Below are positions 56,666 through 64,000 of a DNA stretch of 64,000 bases, in pieces; positions within the stretch are counted from its first letter, which is position 1, and every line of letters begins with the position of its first letter. Below the pieces are notes generated by a model, which was given only the letters and a program-made list of their open reading frames with translations, ran no database searches and was not told the DNA's origin. The DNA is from Cryobacterium algoricola (GTDB taxonomy: Bacteria > Actinomycetota > Actinomycetes > Actinomycetales > Microbacteriaceae): NCBI RefSeq assembly GCF_004402485.1, contig NZ_SOFG01000011.1, positions 496,001-560,000 on the forward strand, read 5' to 3'. Position numbers and translations under genes: made by a program.

Positions 56666-57994
56666 GTGACTTCGCGCGTATTGATCAAGAACCTGGCCGC
56701 CCTCTCCAACGGAACCGTGACGGTCTCGGGGTGGGTCGATACGGTGCGCGACCAGAAGAAGGTGCAGTTCGTCGTGCTGCGCGACGAGTCGGGTGCGGTG
56801 CAGCTCGTGAACCCCCGTACGACGGATGCCGACGGTGCCGTCGTCGCCGACGAGCCGGCCACCACGATCTCCGCGCTCGCCCAGGGCAGCTTCATCACCG
56901 TGACCGGTGAACTCAAGCACGACGAGCGGGTCAAGCTCGGCGGCATCGAGATCAAGCTCGCGAGCCTCACCGTCGTCACCGCCGCCATCCCCGAGACGCC
57001 GATCGCCGCAGACTCGAGCCTCGACAAGCGCCTCGACTGGCGCTTCCTCGACCTGCGCCAGCCGAAGCAGAACCTCATCTTCCGCATCCAGACCACCTTC
57101 GAGCACGCGCTGCGCACCTACTGGATCGAGCACGACTTCATCGAGCTGCACACCCCGAAGCTGATGGCGAGCGCGAGCGAGTCCCGCGCAGAGCTCTTCG
57201 AGGTCGACTACTTCGACACCAAGGCCTACCTCGCGCAGAGCCCGCAGTTCTTCAAGCAGATGGCGCAGTCAGCCGGCTTCGGCAAGGTCTTCGAGGTCGG
57301 ACCGGCGTTCCGCGCCGACCCCTCCTTCACGAGCCGCCACGCGACCGAGTTCACGAGCGTCGACGCCGAGATCAGCTGGATCGACAGCCACGAAGACGTC
57401 ATGCAGCTGCACGAGGAGCTCCTCGTCGCCGGCTTCACAGCCGTCAAGGCCAAGCACGGCGAGGAAGTTCTGGCCCTGTTCGGAGTCGAGGTTACCGTTC
57501 CGACGCAGCCGTTCCCGCGCATCCCCCTCGCCGAGGCCAAGGAAATCGTCAAGAGCCGCGGCTATGAGGTGCCGCGCGACGACGACGACATGGACCCGGA
57601 GGGCGAGCGCCAGATCGCCGCGTATGTGCTCGAGACCTACGGGCACGAGTTCGTGTTCCTCACCGACTACGCCGCGAGCATCCGCCCGTTCTACCACATG
57701 CGACCGGAGAACGACCAGACCATCACCAACAGCTACGACCTGATCTTCAACGGCACCGAGATCTCGACCGGCGCGCAGCGCGAGCACCGCATCGACGTGC
57801 TCACCGCCCAGGCGATCGAGAAGGGCCTCGACCCGGAAGAGCTCGGCGGGTACCTGGACTTCTTCCGCTACGGCGTTCCCGCCCACGGCGGCTTCGGCAT
57901 GGGCCTCGCCAGGGTGCTGATGCTGATGCTGCACCAGGCCAGCATCCGCGAGGTCACCTACCTGTTCCGCGGCCCGACCCGCCTCGAGCCGTAG
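56666..57994 (+). CDS. aspS: Aspartyl-tRNA synthetase, short archaeal-like type
   Basis: 442 residues, GTG start. An N-terminal OB-fold anticodon domain (VTVSGWVDTVRDQKKVQFVV) precedes the class II core with motif 2 EVGPAFRADPSFTSRHATEF and motif 3 PAHGGFGMGLARVLMLM. The bacterial GAD insertion is missing and the length is well under the ~590 of typical bacterial AspRS, so it is the archaeal/eukaryal-like form. Such enzymes may be non-discriminating (charging tRNA-Asn too) where GatCAB is present. That cannot be decided here. Ends in a strong terminator. Confidence 0.9.
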   Translation: MTSRVLIKNLAALSNGTVTVSGWVDTVRDQKKVQFVVLRDESGAVQLVNPRTTDADGAVVADEPATTISALAQGSFITVTGELKHDERVKLGGIEIKLASLTVVTAAIPETPIAADSSLDKRLDWRFLDLRQPKQNLIFRIQTTFEHALRTYWIEHDFIELHTPKLMASASESRAELFEVDYFDTKAYLAQSPQFFKQMAQSAGFGKVFEVGPAFRADPSFTSRHATEFTSVDAEISWIDSHEDVMQLHEELLVAGFTAVKAKHGEEVLALFGVEVTVPTQPFPRIPLAEAKEIVKSRGYEVPRDDDDMDPEGERQIAAYVLETYGHEFVFLTDYAASIRPFYHMRPENDQTITNSYDLIFNGTEISTGAQREHRIDVLTAQAIEKGLDPEELGGYLDFFRYGVPAHGGFGMGLARVLMLMLHQASIREVTYLFRGPTRLEP

Positions 57995-58020
57995 GCCAGT
58001 CCCACTCGATAGCTCGATAG

Positions 58021-58079
58021 ACGGAGGAGATCCGGCGCCCTAAGGCTCACCCAGCCTCAGCAGCCCGGATCTCCTCCGT
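58021..58079 (+). terminator. Terminator after aspS
   Basis: A perfect 15-bp stem, ACGGAGGAGATCCGG (58021-58035) with its complement at 58065-58079, followed by TTTTG on the plus strand. Since the next gene converges, it may serve both directions. Confidence 0.8.
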
Positions 58080-58097
58080 TTTGTGGTTCCGGAAGGC

Positions 58098-58394
58098 TCA
58101 GAACTGCACGTCGACGGTGGACTTCTCGGCGACGACGGAGCGGATGAACGCGCCGACGGCCTCGTGGGCCGGGTGCACCTGGTAGCGCGCGAGCGCGTCG
58201 AGGTCTTCGTAGTCCGCGATCAGCACGACGTCCCAGTTGGGGTTCCCGACGACATCCGTGCCGACCTGCAGGGTGCGAATCTCGGGGACGACGCCGACGA
58301 GGGACTCGAGGCGCTCGACGATGGCGGCCGCATCGGCCGCACGGGCGGCGGGCTCGGTCGCGGCGAGCCGCCACGACACCACGTGCCGGATCAT
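58098..58394 (-). CDS. Dabb (stress-responsive A/B barrel) family protein
   Basis: 98 residues. MIRHVVSWRLA at the start, TLQVGTDVVGNPNWDVVLI and ALARYQVHPAHEAVGAFI match the dimeric alpha-beta barrel Dabb family. Function is not established for most members. ATGA overlap with the glutaredoxin-like gene upstream. Confidence 0.85.
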   Translation of the reverse strand: MIRHVVSWRLAATEPAARAADAAAIVERLESLVGVVPEIRTLQVGTDVVGNPNWDVVLIADYEDLDALARYQVHPAHEAVGAFIRSVVAEKSTVDVQF

Positions 58395-58660
58395 TTCACG
58401 GCCAGAAGCGCCGTGCGGAGCCGGTCGGGATCGATCCGCCAGTAGTTGTGCACCGTGCCGTTGATCATCAGCACGGGAATGTCCTCCAGATACAGGTCGC
58501 TGAGGGCCGCGTCGTCCAGGATCGAACGCTCCTCGATCGCCATCTCGGGCGCTCCCGGCGTTCCGTCCAGGGTGCGGACGACGCCCGTCACGACCTCACG
58601 TGCATCGTCGCAGAGGTGACAACCGGGCTTGCCGATCAGGGTGAGGAGTGCAGTGGCCAT
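58391..58660 (-). CDS. Glutaredoxin-like thioredoxin-fold protein
   Basis: 89 residues. Redox motif IGKPGCHLCDDAREVV (CxxC) and the cis-Pro strand LEDIPVLMING. Belongs to the small DUF836/glutaredoxin-family proteins. Probably a cytoplasmic disulfide reductase. Divergent from the HAD gene. Confidence 0.85.
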   Translation of the reverse strand: MATALLTLIGKPGCHLCDDAREVVTGVVRTLDGTPGAPEMAIEERSILDDAALSDLYLEDIPVLMINGTVHNYWRIDPDRLRTALLAVK

Positions 58661-58713
58661 GCTCCCACCCTAAGCCGGGCACGGCATGGTGACCCAACTA
58701 GACTCCAAGGGAG

Positions 58714-59451
58714 ATGTTCCAAGCCACTCCCCCGCGCGCCATCGCGTTCTTCGATGTCGACAACACCCTGATGCGAGGGGCCAGCCTCTATCATCTGGGC
58801 GTCGCCGCGTGGCGATGCGGCCTGATCACCCGGCGCGACATCACCTCGTTCGGCTGGAAGCAGGCCCGGTTCCTCGCGGTCGGCGAGAACCGCGACCACC
58901 TCTCCACCGTGCTGCTGCGCGCCCTCGAAGTGGCCGTCGGGTTCGAGCAGGCCGAGCTCATCCGCTTGAGCGAGGAGATCTTCGACACGAAGCTCACCCG
59001 TCGGCTCTGGCCGGAGACGGTCGCGGTGGCCAGACGGCACCTCGAGACCGGCCACGAGGTCTGGCTGCTCACCGCGAGCGTGCAGGAGGTCGCCGACGTC
59101 ATCGCCGCGCGCCTGGGCTTCACGGGCGCGGTCGGCACCGTGCTCGAGGCGGACGACGGCATCTTCACAGGTCGGCTGACCGCCGGCGTCTGTCACGGCG
59201 CGCTCAAGTCCGACGCGGCCCGTGCACGCGCGGAGGCGAGCGGGGTCGACCTCGCCGACTGCTGGGCATACTCGGACTCGCACAACGACATTCCGCTGCT
59301 CGAGCTGGTCGGCCACCCGGTCGTGGTGAACCCGGATGCCGCGCTCGCGCGATACGCGGCGGCGCGCGACTGGCCCGTGATGCGGATGAAGCGTGCGAGC
59401 ATCCGCAGGGCGGCGCGCGCGAACCGGGTCCGCACAAGCAAAAAGCGCTAG
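58714..59451 (+). CDS. HAD-superfamily subclass IB hydrolase (SerB-like)
   Basis: 245 residues. Nucleophile motif AIAFFDVDNTLMRGAS (DxDxT), motif II in VWLLTASVQEVADVIAARLG, and metal motif AYSDSHNDIPLLELVGHPVV. A substrate such as a phospho-amino-acid or lipid phosphate is possible, but nothing local indicates which. The basic C-terminus (IRRAARANRVRTSKKR) is unusual for a soluble phosphatase and might bind nucleic acid or membrane. Confidence 0.85.
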   Translation: MFQATPPRAIAFFDVDNTLMRGASLYHLGVAAWRCGLITRRDITSFGWKQARFLAVGENRDHLSTVLLRALEVAVGFEQAELIRLSEEIFDTKLTRRLWPETVAVARRHLETGHEVWLLTASVQEVADVIAARLGFTGAVGTVLEADDGIFTGRLTAGVCHGALKSDAARARAEASGVDLADCWAYSDSHNDIPLLELVGHPVVVNPDAALARYAAARDWPVMRMKRASIRRAARANRVRTSKKR

Positions 59452-59471
59452 GCCCGAAAGGACCTAACGCT
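59436..59471 (-). terminator. Terminator of the bS22 gene
   Basis: Read on the minus strand, AGCGTTAGGTCC-TTTC-GGGCCTAGCGCT (59471-59444) forms a 12-bp stem with two G-U pairs, followed by a run of T residues. It overlaps the end of the HAD gene. Confidence 0.8.
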
Positions 59472-59497
59472 CACGCTTGGGGACGGGCTAAGCCGTC

Positions 59498-59596
59498 CTA
59501 CTTCTTGTTGCGACGCTGATGGCGGGTCTTACGAAGCAGCTTGCGGTGCTTCTTCTTCGCCATACGCTTGCGTCGCTTCTTAATTACAGAACCCAC
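59498..59596 (-). CDS. 30S ribosomal protein bS22 (AURKAIP1/COX24-domain peptide)
   Basis: 32 residues, GTG start with GAGG 5 bases upstream. The sequence begins MGSVIKKRRKRMAKKKHRKL and ends in RHQRRNKK, with 19 basic residues. It matches the tiny actinobacterial protein found at the decoding-centre side of the small subunit in mycobacterial ribosome structures. It is often missed because of its size and GTG start. Confidence 0.88.
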   Translation of the reverse strand: MGSVIKKRRKRMAKKKHRKLLRKTRHQRRNKK

Positions 59597-59716
59597 ACGG
59601 ACCTCACAAGATTTGATTTCGCCGCGAGATTCGCGACAGACACGAAAGTGCCAGTCTAGCGGATAAGCGCGACGCTCGACGCTCGACCGGCGGTTGCCGG
59701 TCGAGTACTGCTGGTT

Positions 59717-60166
59717 CTACTGTTCGTTCTTCCGCCATTTGCGCGGTTTAACGTCTTTGACCGCATGCGCGACCTGGAATGAGGTGTCGGCGAAGACCTT
59801 GCCGATCGCGGTCGCGAACGCCCGCTGTTCTTCCTTGAGGCCCTCGGCCTCTTCGGCTTCCTCCTCCGTTGCGGCGTCGAAATCAACGCTCAGGAATGGA
59901 ATCAGCCAGTCTTCGATCTCCTCCAGGGGGGCATAGTCGAGATGGTAATAACGGTGCTGCCCTGCTTCACGTACGCCGACGAGTCCAGCCTCACGCAACA
60001 CCTTGAGGTGCTTGGAGACGGTCGGCTGACTGAGGCCGAGTTGCACGACGATGTCAGACACGCTGAGCTCGCCGCCGACCGCCCCGGACTGGTTGTATCG
60101 CTCGAGGAGAATGCGTAATATTTCGCGTCGAGTCGAGTCCGCCACCACGCCGAAGATGTCTGCCAT
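59717..60166 (-). CDS. ArsR-family winged-helix regulator
   Basis: 149 residues. N-terminal ADIFGVVADSTRREILRILL, then VSDIVVQLGLSQPTVSKHLK and REAGLVGVREAGQHRYYHLD, the ArsR winged helix. The metal-binding Cys pairs of the sensing subgroup are absent, so a metal role is unlikely. A ~60-residue acidic C-terminal tail (ATEEEAEEAEGLKEEQRAFA) is unusual. The only neighbours are bS22 and proC. Confidence 0.85.
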   Translation of the reverse strand: MADIFGVVADSTRREILRILLERYNQSGAVGGELSVSDIVVQLGLSQPTVSKHLKVLREAGLVGVREAGQHRYYHLDYAPLEEIEDWLIPFLSVDFDAATEEEAEEAEGLKEEQRAFATAIGKVFADTSFQVAHAVKDVKPRKWRKNEQ

Positions 60167-60220
60167 ACCTTTAGGCTAGTCATTCCCGCGAAGGGATACT
60201 ACGACGGCCAACATACGGGG

Positions 60221-61090
60221 TCAGTCGGTGGGGGCGGCGAGTTCGCGAGCGCGGGCGAGTGCGGCATCCGTCGCCCGGTCGAAGAGGTCCTTGAGGCCGC
60301 CCTTCTCGAGTTCCCAGACCGCGCGCTCGGTGGTGCCGTGAGGGCTCGTGACCTGGCGGCGGAGTTCACCGGGCGACAGCGGGCTTGCCTCGAGGAGGGT
60401 GCTCGCGCCGAGGAAGGTCCCGTTGACGAGCACGGCGGCCTCCTCAGGGGTGAAGCCCTTGTCGATGGCCGTGCGGGTGAACTCCTCGATCAGGTAGAAC
60501 ACGTAGGCCGGGCCGGAGCCGCTGATCGTGCTCAGGGCGTCGAGCTTGTCCTCCGGGACGACGAGCACCGAGCCCACGGTGCCGAACAGGGCCTGGGCCA
60601 GATCGAGGTCGGCCGGAGTGGAGCGGGTGCCTGCGCTCAGGCCGGTCACGGCTTTGCCGACGAGGGCGGGGGTGTTGGGCATCGACCGGATCACGGCGAC
60701 GGATGCCGGCAGCAGCGCCTCGAAGGTGGCGATCGTGACGCCGGCCGCGACGCTCACCACCAGGGTGCCCGGTGCGAGGGACGGCGCGATCTCGCGGAGC
60801 AGGTCGGGCACCATGGCCGGCTTCACCGCGATGACGACGATGCGGGCCCCGGCAACCGCGGTGCGGTTGGCGTCCGGATCGATCGCGGTGGCCCACGCGG
60901 TGACGCCGGGCAGGTCGCGCAGCTCTGCGGCCTTCTCCGCGGTGCGGTTGGTGGCCCGGATGCCGCCCTCGACCGTGACGGCGGGGGTCAGCAGCCCGGT
61001 CAGGACGGCACGCGCCATCGATCCGGCTCCGAGGAACGCGATGGTGGGCAGGACGGTGGGGGTCGCCGCAGTGGCGGCAGTCTCGGTCAT
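60221..61090 (-). CDS. proC: Pyrroline-5-carboxylate reductase
   Basis: 289 residues. NADP-binding IAFLGAGSMARAVLTGLL, KPAMVPDLLREIAPSLAPGT, VIRSMPNTPALVGKAVTGLS and the ProC signature DALSTISGSGPAYVFYLIEE. Final step of proline synthesis. Divergent from the CDF transporter with a 58-bp gap. Confidence 0.95.
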   Translation of the reverse strand: MTETAATAATPTVLPTIAFLGAGSMARAVLTGLLTPAVTVEGGIRATNRTAEKAAELRDLPGVTAWATAIDPDANRTAVAGARIVVIAVKPAMVPDLLREIAPSLAPGTLVVSVAAGVTIATFEALLPASVAVIRSMPNTPALVGKAVTGLSAGTRSTPADLDLAQALFGTVGSVLVVPEDKLDALSTISGSGPAYVFYLIEEFTRTAIDKGFTPEEAAVLVNGTFLGASTLLEASPLSPGELRRQVTSPHGTTERAVWELEKGGLKDLFDRATDAALARARELAAPTD

Positions 61091-61148
61091 GCGGCCAGTC
61101 TACTTTTCGGGGCGTTTCGGAGTCTCGGGGGCCTTCTACAATTGCTCC

Positions 61149-62111
61149 ATGAGCGCATCGTCGGGGAACAAGGCCATCATCGCGGCACTCGGGGCGAACC
61201 TGGGCATCGCCGCGACAAAACTGATCGCCTGGGGGCTCTCGGGTTCGTCCTCGATGCTCGCTGAGGGCGTGCACTCCCTCGCCGATTCGGGCAACCAGTT
61301 GCTGCTGCTCCTCGGGGGCCGCAAGTCGCGGAAGGACGCCGACACCGAGCATCCGTTCGGCTACGGCCGCGAGCGTTACGTCTACGCCTTCGTGGTCTCG
61401 ATCATCCTGTTCTCCATCGGTGGCGTCTTCTCCCTCTATGAAGGGGTGCAGAAGCTGCAGGACCCGCATCACCTCGACGTGCCGTGGCTGCCGATCCTCG
61501 TGCTGCTCGTCGCGATGGCCCTCGAATCGTTCTCGCTCCGCACCGCGATCAAGGAATCGAACCACACCAGGGGCGGGGAGACCTGGGTGCAGTTCATTCG
61601 ACACGCGAAGGCTCCGGAGCTGCCCGTCGTGCTGCTCGAGGACGTCGCGGCACTCAGTGGGCTCGTGCTCGCGTTCCTCGGCGTCGGCCTGACCATCGTG
61701 ACCGGCGACCCGATCTGGGACGCGATCGGGACTATCTGCATCGGTGTCCTCCTCGTGCTCGTCGCGATCGTGCTCGGCGTCGAGACGAAGAGCCTCCTCG
61801 TCGGCGAGGGCGCCCGGCCGGCCGACACCGCGACGATCCAGCGCGCGATCCTGGACGGCCCGGAGACGCAGCGCATCATCCACATGAAGACGCTCTACCT
61901 CGGACCGGACGAACTGCTCGTGGCCGCGAAGCTCGCCTTCGACGCCGAGTTGCCCTTCTCCGACGTCGCGGCGTCCATCGACGTGATCGAGGAACGCGTG
62001 CGGGCGGCGATGCCGAGCGCCCGCGCGATCTACCTCGAGCCCGACGTGTTCCACGACCCGAGCCAGCCCGGCCCGCTAACGGACACCATCATCATCCGGG
62101 GCCGGGAATGA
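61149..62111 (+). CDS. Cation diffusion facilitator family transporter
   Basis: 320 residues from ATG at 61149. Membrane core with the metal-site motif LAEGVHSLADSGNQLLLLLG (HxxxD), a cytoplasmic HPFGYGRERYVYAFVVS, a second site EDVAALSGLVLAFLGVG (ExxxD in place of HxxxD) and a C-terminal cytoplasmic metallochaperone-like domain. It probably exports a divalent metal such as Zn, Mn or Fe in exchange for protons. ATGA overlap with the amidotransferase gene. Confidence 0.88.
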   Translation: MSASSGNKAIIAALGANLGIAATKLIAWGLSGSSSMLAEGVHSLADSGNQLLLLLGGRKSRKDADTEHPFGYGRERYVYAFVVSIILFSIGGVFSLYEGVQKLQDPHHLDVPWLPILVLLVAMALESFSLRTAIKESNHTRGGETWVQFIRHAKAPELPVVLLEDVAALSGLVLAFLGVGLTIVTGDPIWDAIGTICIGVLLVLVAIVLGVETKSLLVGEGARPADTATIQRAILDGPETQRIIHMKTLYLGPDELLVAAKLAFDAELPFSDVAASIDVIEERVRAAMPSARAIYLEPDVFHDPSQPGPLTDTIIIRGRE

Positions 62112-62854
62112 GCGCAGTCCACGCCGCACCGGCCACGGATGCCGCGCCGGTCGCGGTGAAGACGGCGCTCGTGCTGCGCCACGACGCCACCATCCACCTC
62201 GGCAACCTCGAACCCGTGCTCCGCGAGCACGGCTACACCGTGGACTACGTCGAGATCCTCAGCGACGACCTCGGCACGATCGACCCGACCGCCGCCGACC
62301 TCGTCGTCGTGCTCGGCGGGGAGATGGGCGCGTACGAGACCGAGGCCTTCCCCGCCCTCGCCGACGAGATCTCGATCCTGCGGAACCGGCTCGCGGCCGA
62401 ACGACCGGTGTTCGGCGTGTGCCTCGGCGCCCAGCTGATGGCCAACGCGCTCGGCGCCAAGGTCTACCCCGGGCCGACGAACGAGATCGGCTTCCGAACG
62501 GTTGAACCGACGGGTCTCGGCGCCACCGGGCCGCTCCGCCATGTGGCCGGCGTCCCGGTGCTGCAGTGGCACAGCGACACCTTCGACCTTCCGGAGGGCG
62601 TGACGCGCCTGGCCGGTTCGCCGCAGTACGGTAACGAGGCGTTCGGCATCGGCGACTGGGCGCTCGCGGTGCAGTTCCACCCCGAGGTGACACCGGCCAT
62701 GCACGAGGTCTGGCTGCGCGCATCCGCCGCGGAACTCACCGAGGCAGGCCTCGACCCGGAAACCCTGCGCGCCGAGCGCGACCTCTACGCCGGTTCGATG
62801 CAGGATGCCTCCCGCGCCTTGTTCAGCGAATGGCTCGACGGGCTGAATCGCTGA
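62108..62854 (+). CDS. Class I glutamine amidotransferase-like protein
   Basis: 248 residues. Nucleophile Cys in FGVCLGAQLMANALGAKVY, His-Glu of the triad in AVQFHPEVTPAM, and VVLGGEMGAYETEAFPAL. It resembles stand-alone GMP-synthase-like amidotransferases that act on gamma-glutamyl compounds or transfer ammonia to an unknown partner. Coupled to the CDF gene. Its 3' end overlaps tadA (opposite strand) by 32 bp. Confidence 0.85.
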   Translation: MSAVHAAPATDAAPVAVKTALVLRHDATIHLGNLEPVLREHGYTVDYVEILSDDLGTIDPTAADLVVVLGGEMGAYETEAFPALADEISILRNRLAAERPVFGVCLGAQLMANALGAKVYPGPTNEIGFRTVEPTGLGATGPLRHVAGVPVLQWHSDTFDLPEGVTRLAGSPQYGNEAFGIGDWALAVQFHPEVTPAMHEVWLRASAAELTEAGLDPETLRAERDLYAGSMQDASRALFSEWLDGLNR

Positions 62855-63302
62855 AGAATTCCCGGAGCAGGGCGCCGCACTCCTCGGCGTCGACCTCCCC
62901 GTAGACCTCGGCGCGATGGTTGAGCCTGCGGTCGCGCAGCACGTCGTAGACGGAACCCGCTGCGCCCGCCTTCTCGTCCCAGGCGCCGAAGACGACGACC
63001 GGGATCCGTGCGGCGAGGATCGCACCGGCGCACATCACGCAGGGCTCGAGCGTGACGACCAGAGTGCAGCCGGTCAGGTGCCAGTCGCCGAGGGCGGCAG
63101 CCGCTGCCCGGATGGCGACGATCTCGGCGTGACCGGTCGGATCCTGCCGTGCCTCCCTGTCGTTCCGGCCGCGGCCGATGACGACGCCGTCGGGATCGAG
63201 CACGACCGCGCCGACCGGGACATCGCCCGTCTTGAGGGCCGCGCGGGCCTCCCGGAGGGCAAGCCGCATCCATTCGCGGTGCTCGCGATCCTGCTCGCCC
63301 AT
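62823..63302 (-). CDS. tadA: tRNA-specific adenosine deaminase
   Basis: 159 residues from ATG at 63302, with GGAGG upstream. An upstream in-frame start lacks this. Zinc motif PTGHAEIVAIRAAA (HAE) and VTLEPCVMCAGAILAARI (PCxxC), with KTGDVPVGAVVLD. It deaminates A34 to inosine in tRNA-Arg(ACG). Divergent from upp. Confidence 0.93.
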   Translation of the reverse strand: MGEQDREHREWMRLALREARAALKTGDVPVGAVVLDPDGVVIGRGRNDREARQDPTGHAEIVAIRAAAAALGDWHLTGCTLVVTLEPCVMCAGAILAARIPVVVFGAWDEKAGAAGSVYDVLRDRRLNHRAEVYGEVDAEECGALLREFFSDSARRAIR

Positions 63303-63335
63303 CCGGATACCTCCCCCAGCTAGTAGATTGAGCCT

Positions 63336-63968
63336 ATGCGAGTCCATGTAGCCGACCATCCGCTCATCACCCATAAACTGACGGTTCTGCGGGACAAACG
63401 CACCTCCTCACCGCTCTTCCGGTCCCTCGTGGAGGAGCTGATGACGCTCCTCGCCTACGAGGGAACCCGCGGGGTACGGGTCGAAGACATTACCGTCGAG
63501 ACCCCGGTCGGGCTGGCCCACGGGGTGCAGATCAGCGACCCGAAGCCGCTCGTCGTGCCGATCCTGCGCGCCGGTCTCGGCATGCTCGAGGGCATGGTCA
63601 AGTTACTGCCGACCGCAGAGGTCGGATTCCTCGGCATGGCCCGCAACGAGGAGACCCTCCAGCCGACCACGTACGCGGAGCGCCTGCCCGACGATCTCTC
63701 CGACCGCCAGTGCTTCGTGCTCGACCCGATGCTCGCCACCGGCGGCTCGTTGATCGCGGCCATCCAGTTCCTCTTCGACCGCGGCGCCGTCGACGTCACG
63801 GCCATCTGCATCCTGGCGGCGCCCGAGGGCCTCGCCGCCGTCGAGGCGGCGTTCCCCGGTCGTGAGGTCTCGATCATCCTCGGCGCCGTCGACGAACGCC
63901 TCAACGAGCTCGGTTACATCGTTCCCGGACTCGGCGACGCCGGCGACCGTCTCTACGGACTCGTCTAG
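63336..63968 (+). CDS. upp: Uracil phosphoribosyltransferase
   Basis: 210 residues. Start [40 protein letters not shown], and the PRPP-binding loop [20 protein letters not shown], with the end [15 protein letters not shown]. It salvages uracil to UMP. Single gene, stop 32 bp before the window ends. Confidence 0.96.
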   Translation: MRVHVADHPLITHKLTVLRDKRTSSPLFRSLVEELMTLLAYEGTRGVRVEDITVETPVGLAHGVQISDPKPLVVPILRAGLGMLEGMVKLLPTAEVGFLGMARNEETLQPTTYAERLPDDLSDRQCFVLDPMLATGGSLIAAIQFLFDRGAVDVTAICILAAPEGLAAVEAAFPGREVSIILGAVDERLNELGYIVPGLGDAGDRLYGLV

Positions 63969-64000
63969 AACACACTCCGCCCGTTCCGCCGGTTGACACC

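Noticed and set aside
61134..61149. Frame 60528-62111 as a single 527-residue protein
   Set aside because: Only the part after the ATG at 61149 is a CDF transporter. The earlier part is antisense to proC.

Overview
The window is high-GC chromosomal DNA of an actinobacterium, most likely Microbacteriaceae. The support is: a menaquinone gene supercluster (menG, F, D, A, E, B, C), system II cytochrome c maturation, a GTG-started bS22 gene of 32 codons, a DUF7882-type small protein, a DUF4229 protein, archaeal-like short AspRS, and frequent GTG starts and leaderless-looking promoters. No rRNA or CRISPR array is seen.

Layout. 1-707: end of a PadR regulator gene and a HAAS-like membrane protein. 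863-12680: a genomic island in the 3' end of tRNA-Met(CAT), bounded by a perfect 39-bp direct repeat. Its right part (8525-12556) is the mobility module: replication-relaxation protein, a repeat-rich origin-like stretch, HTH proteins, excisionase-like protein, XRE regulator and tyrosine integrase. Its AT-richer left part carries an FAD oxidoreductase and, at 3540-8329, a complete sporulation-delaying-protein (SDP)-like toxin cluster: SdpC-like precursor, SdpA- and SdpB-like maturation proteins, an SdpI-domain protein, two DUF1648 membrane proteins and a GntR regulator. This is the most interesting system in the window: a 'cannibalism toxin' type locus on a mobile island in an organism from a group that does not sporulate.

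12644-21572: tRNA-Met and tRNA-Thr, a maltodextrin ABC importer with two GH13 enzymes and LacI-type operators, and a small alarmone synthetase. 21581-24926: two truncated IS481-type elements flanking a three-gene cargo (WXG-like protein, DUF1023-type hydrolase, lipoprotein). 24947-28718: M23 endopeptidase, inositol-phosphatase-family enzyme, tRNA-Tyr, LacI regulator. 28875-35371: a MacAB-like efflux operon with two adaptor proteins and a DUF5666-like lipoprotein.

35563-51791: YajQ, FprA-type ferredoxin reductase, polyprenyl diphosphate synthase and the menaquinone genes, interspersed with PPK2, small membrane proteins and a group-2-like sigma factor preceded by a translationally coupled 51-codon leader ORF. 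51830-55960: ccsB, resB, ccdA, resA for c-type cytochrome assembly. Together with the menaquinone genes this forms a respiratory-chain biosynthesis region. 55957-63968: phosphatase, AspRS, small redox proteins, bS22, ArsR regulator, ProC, CDF transporter, glutamine amidotransferase, TadA and Upp.

All statements come from reading the sequence by eye. Family assignments rest on recognised motifs, not on a search.
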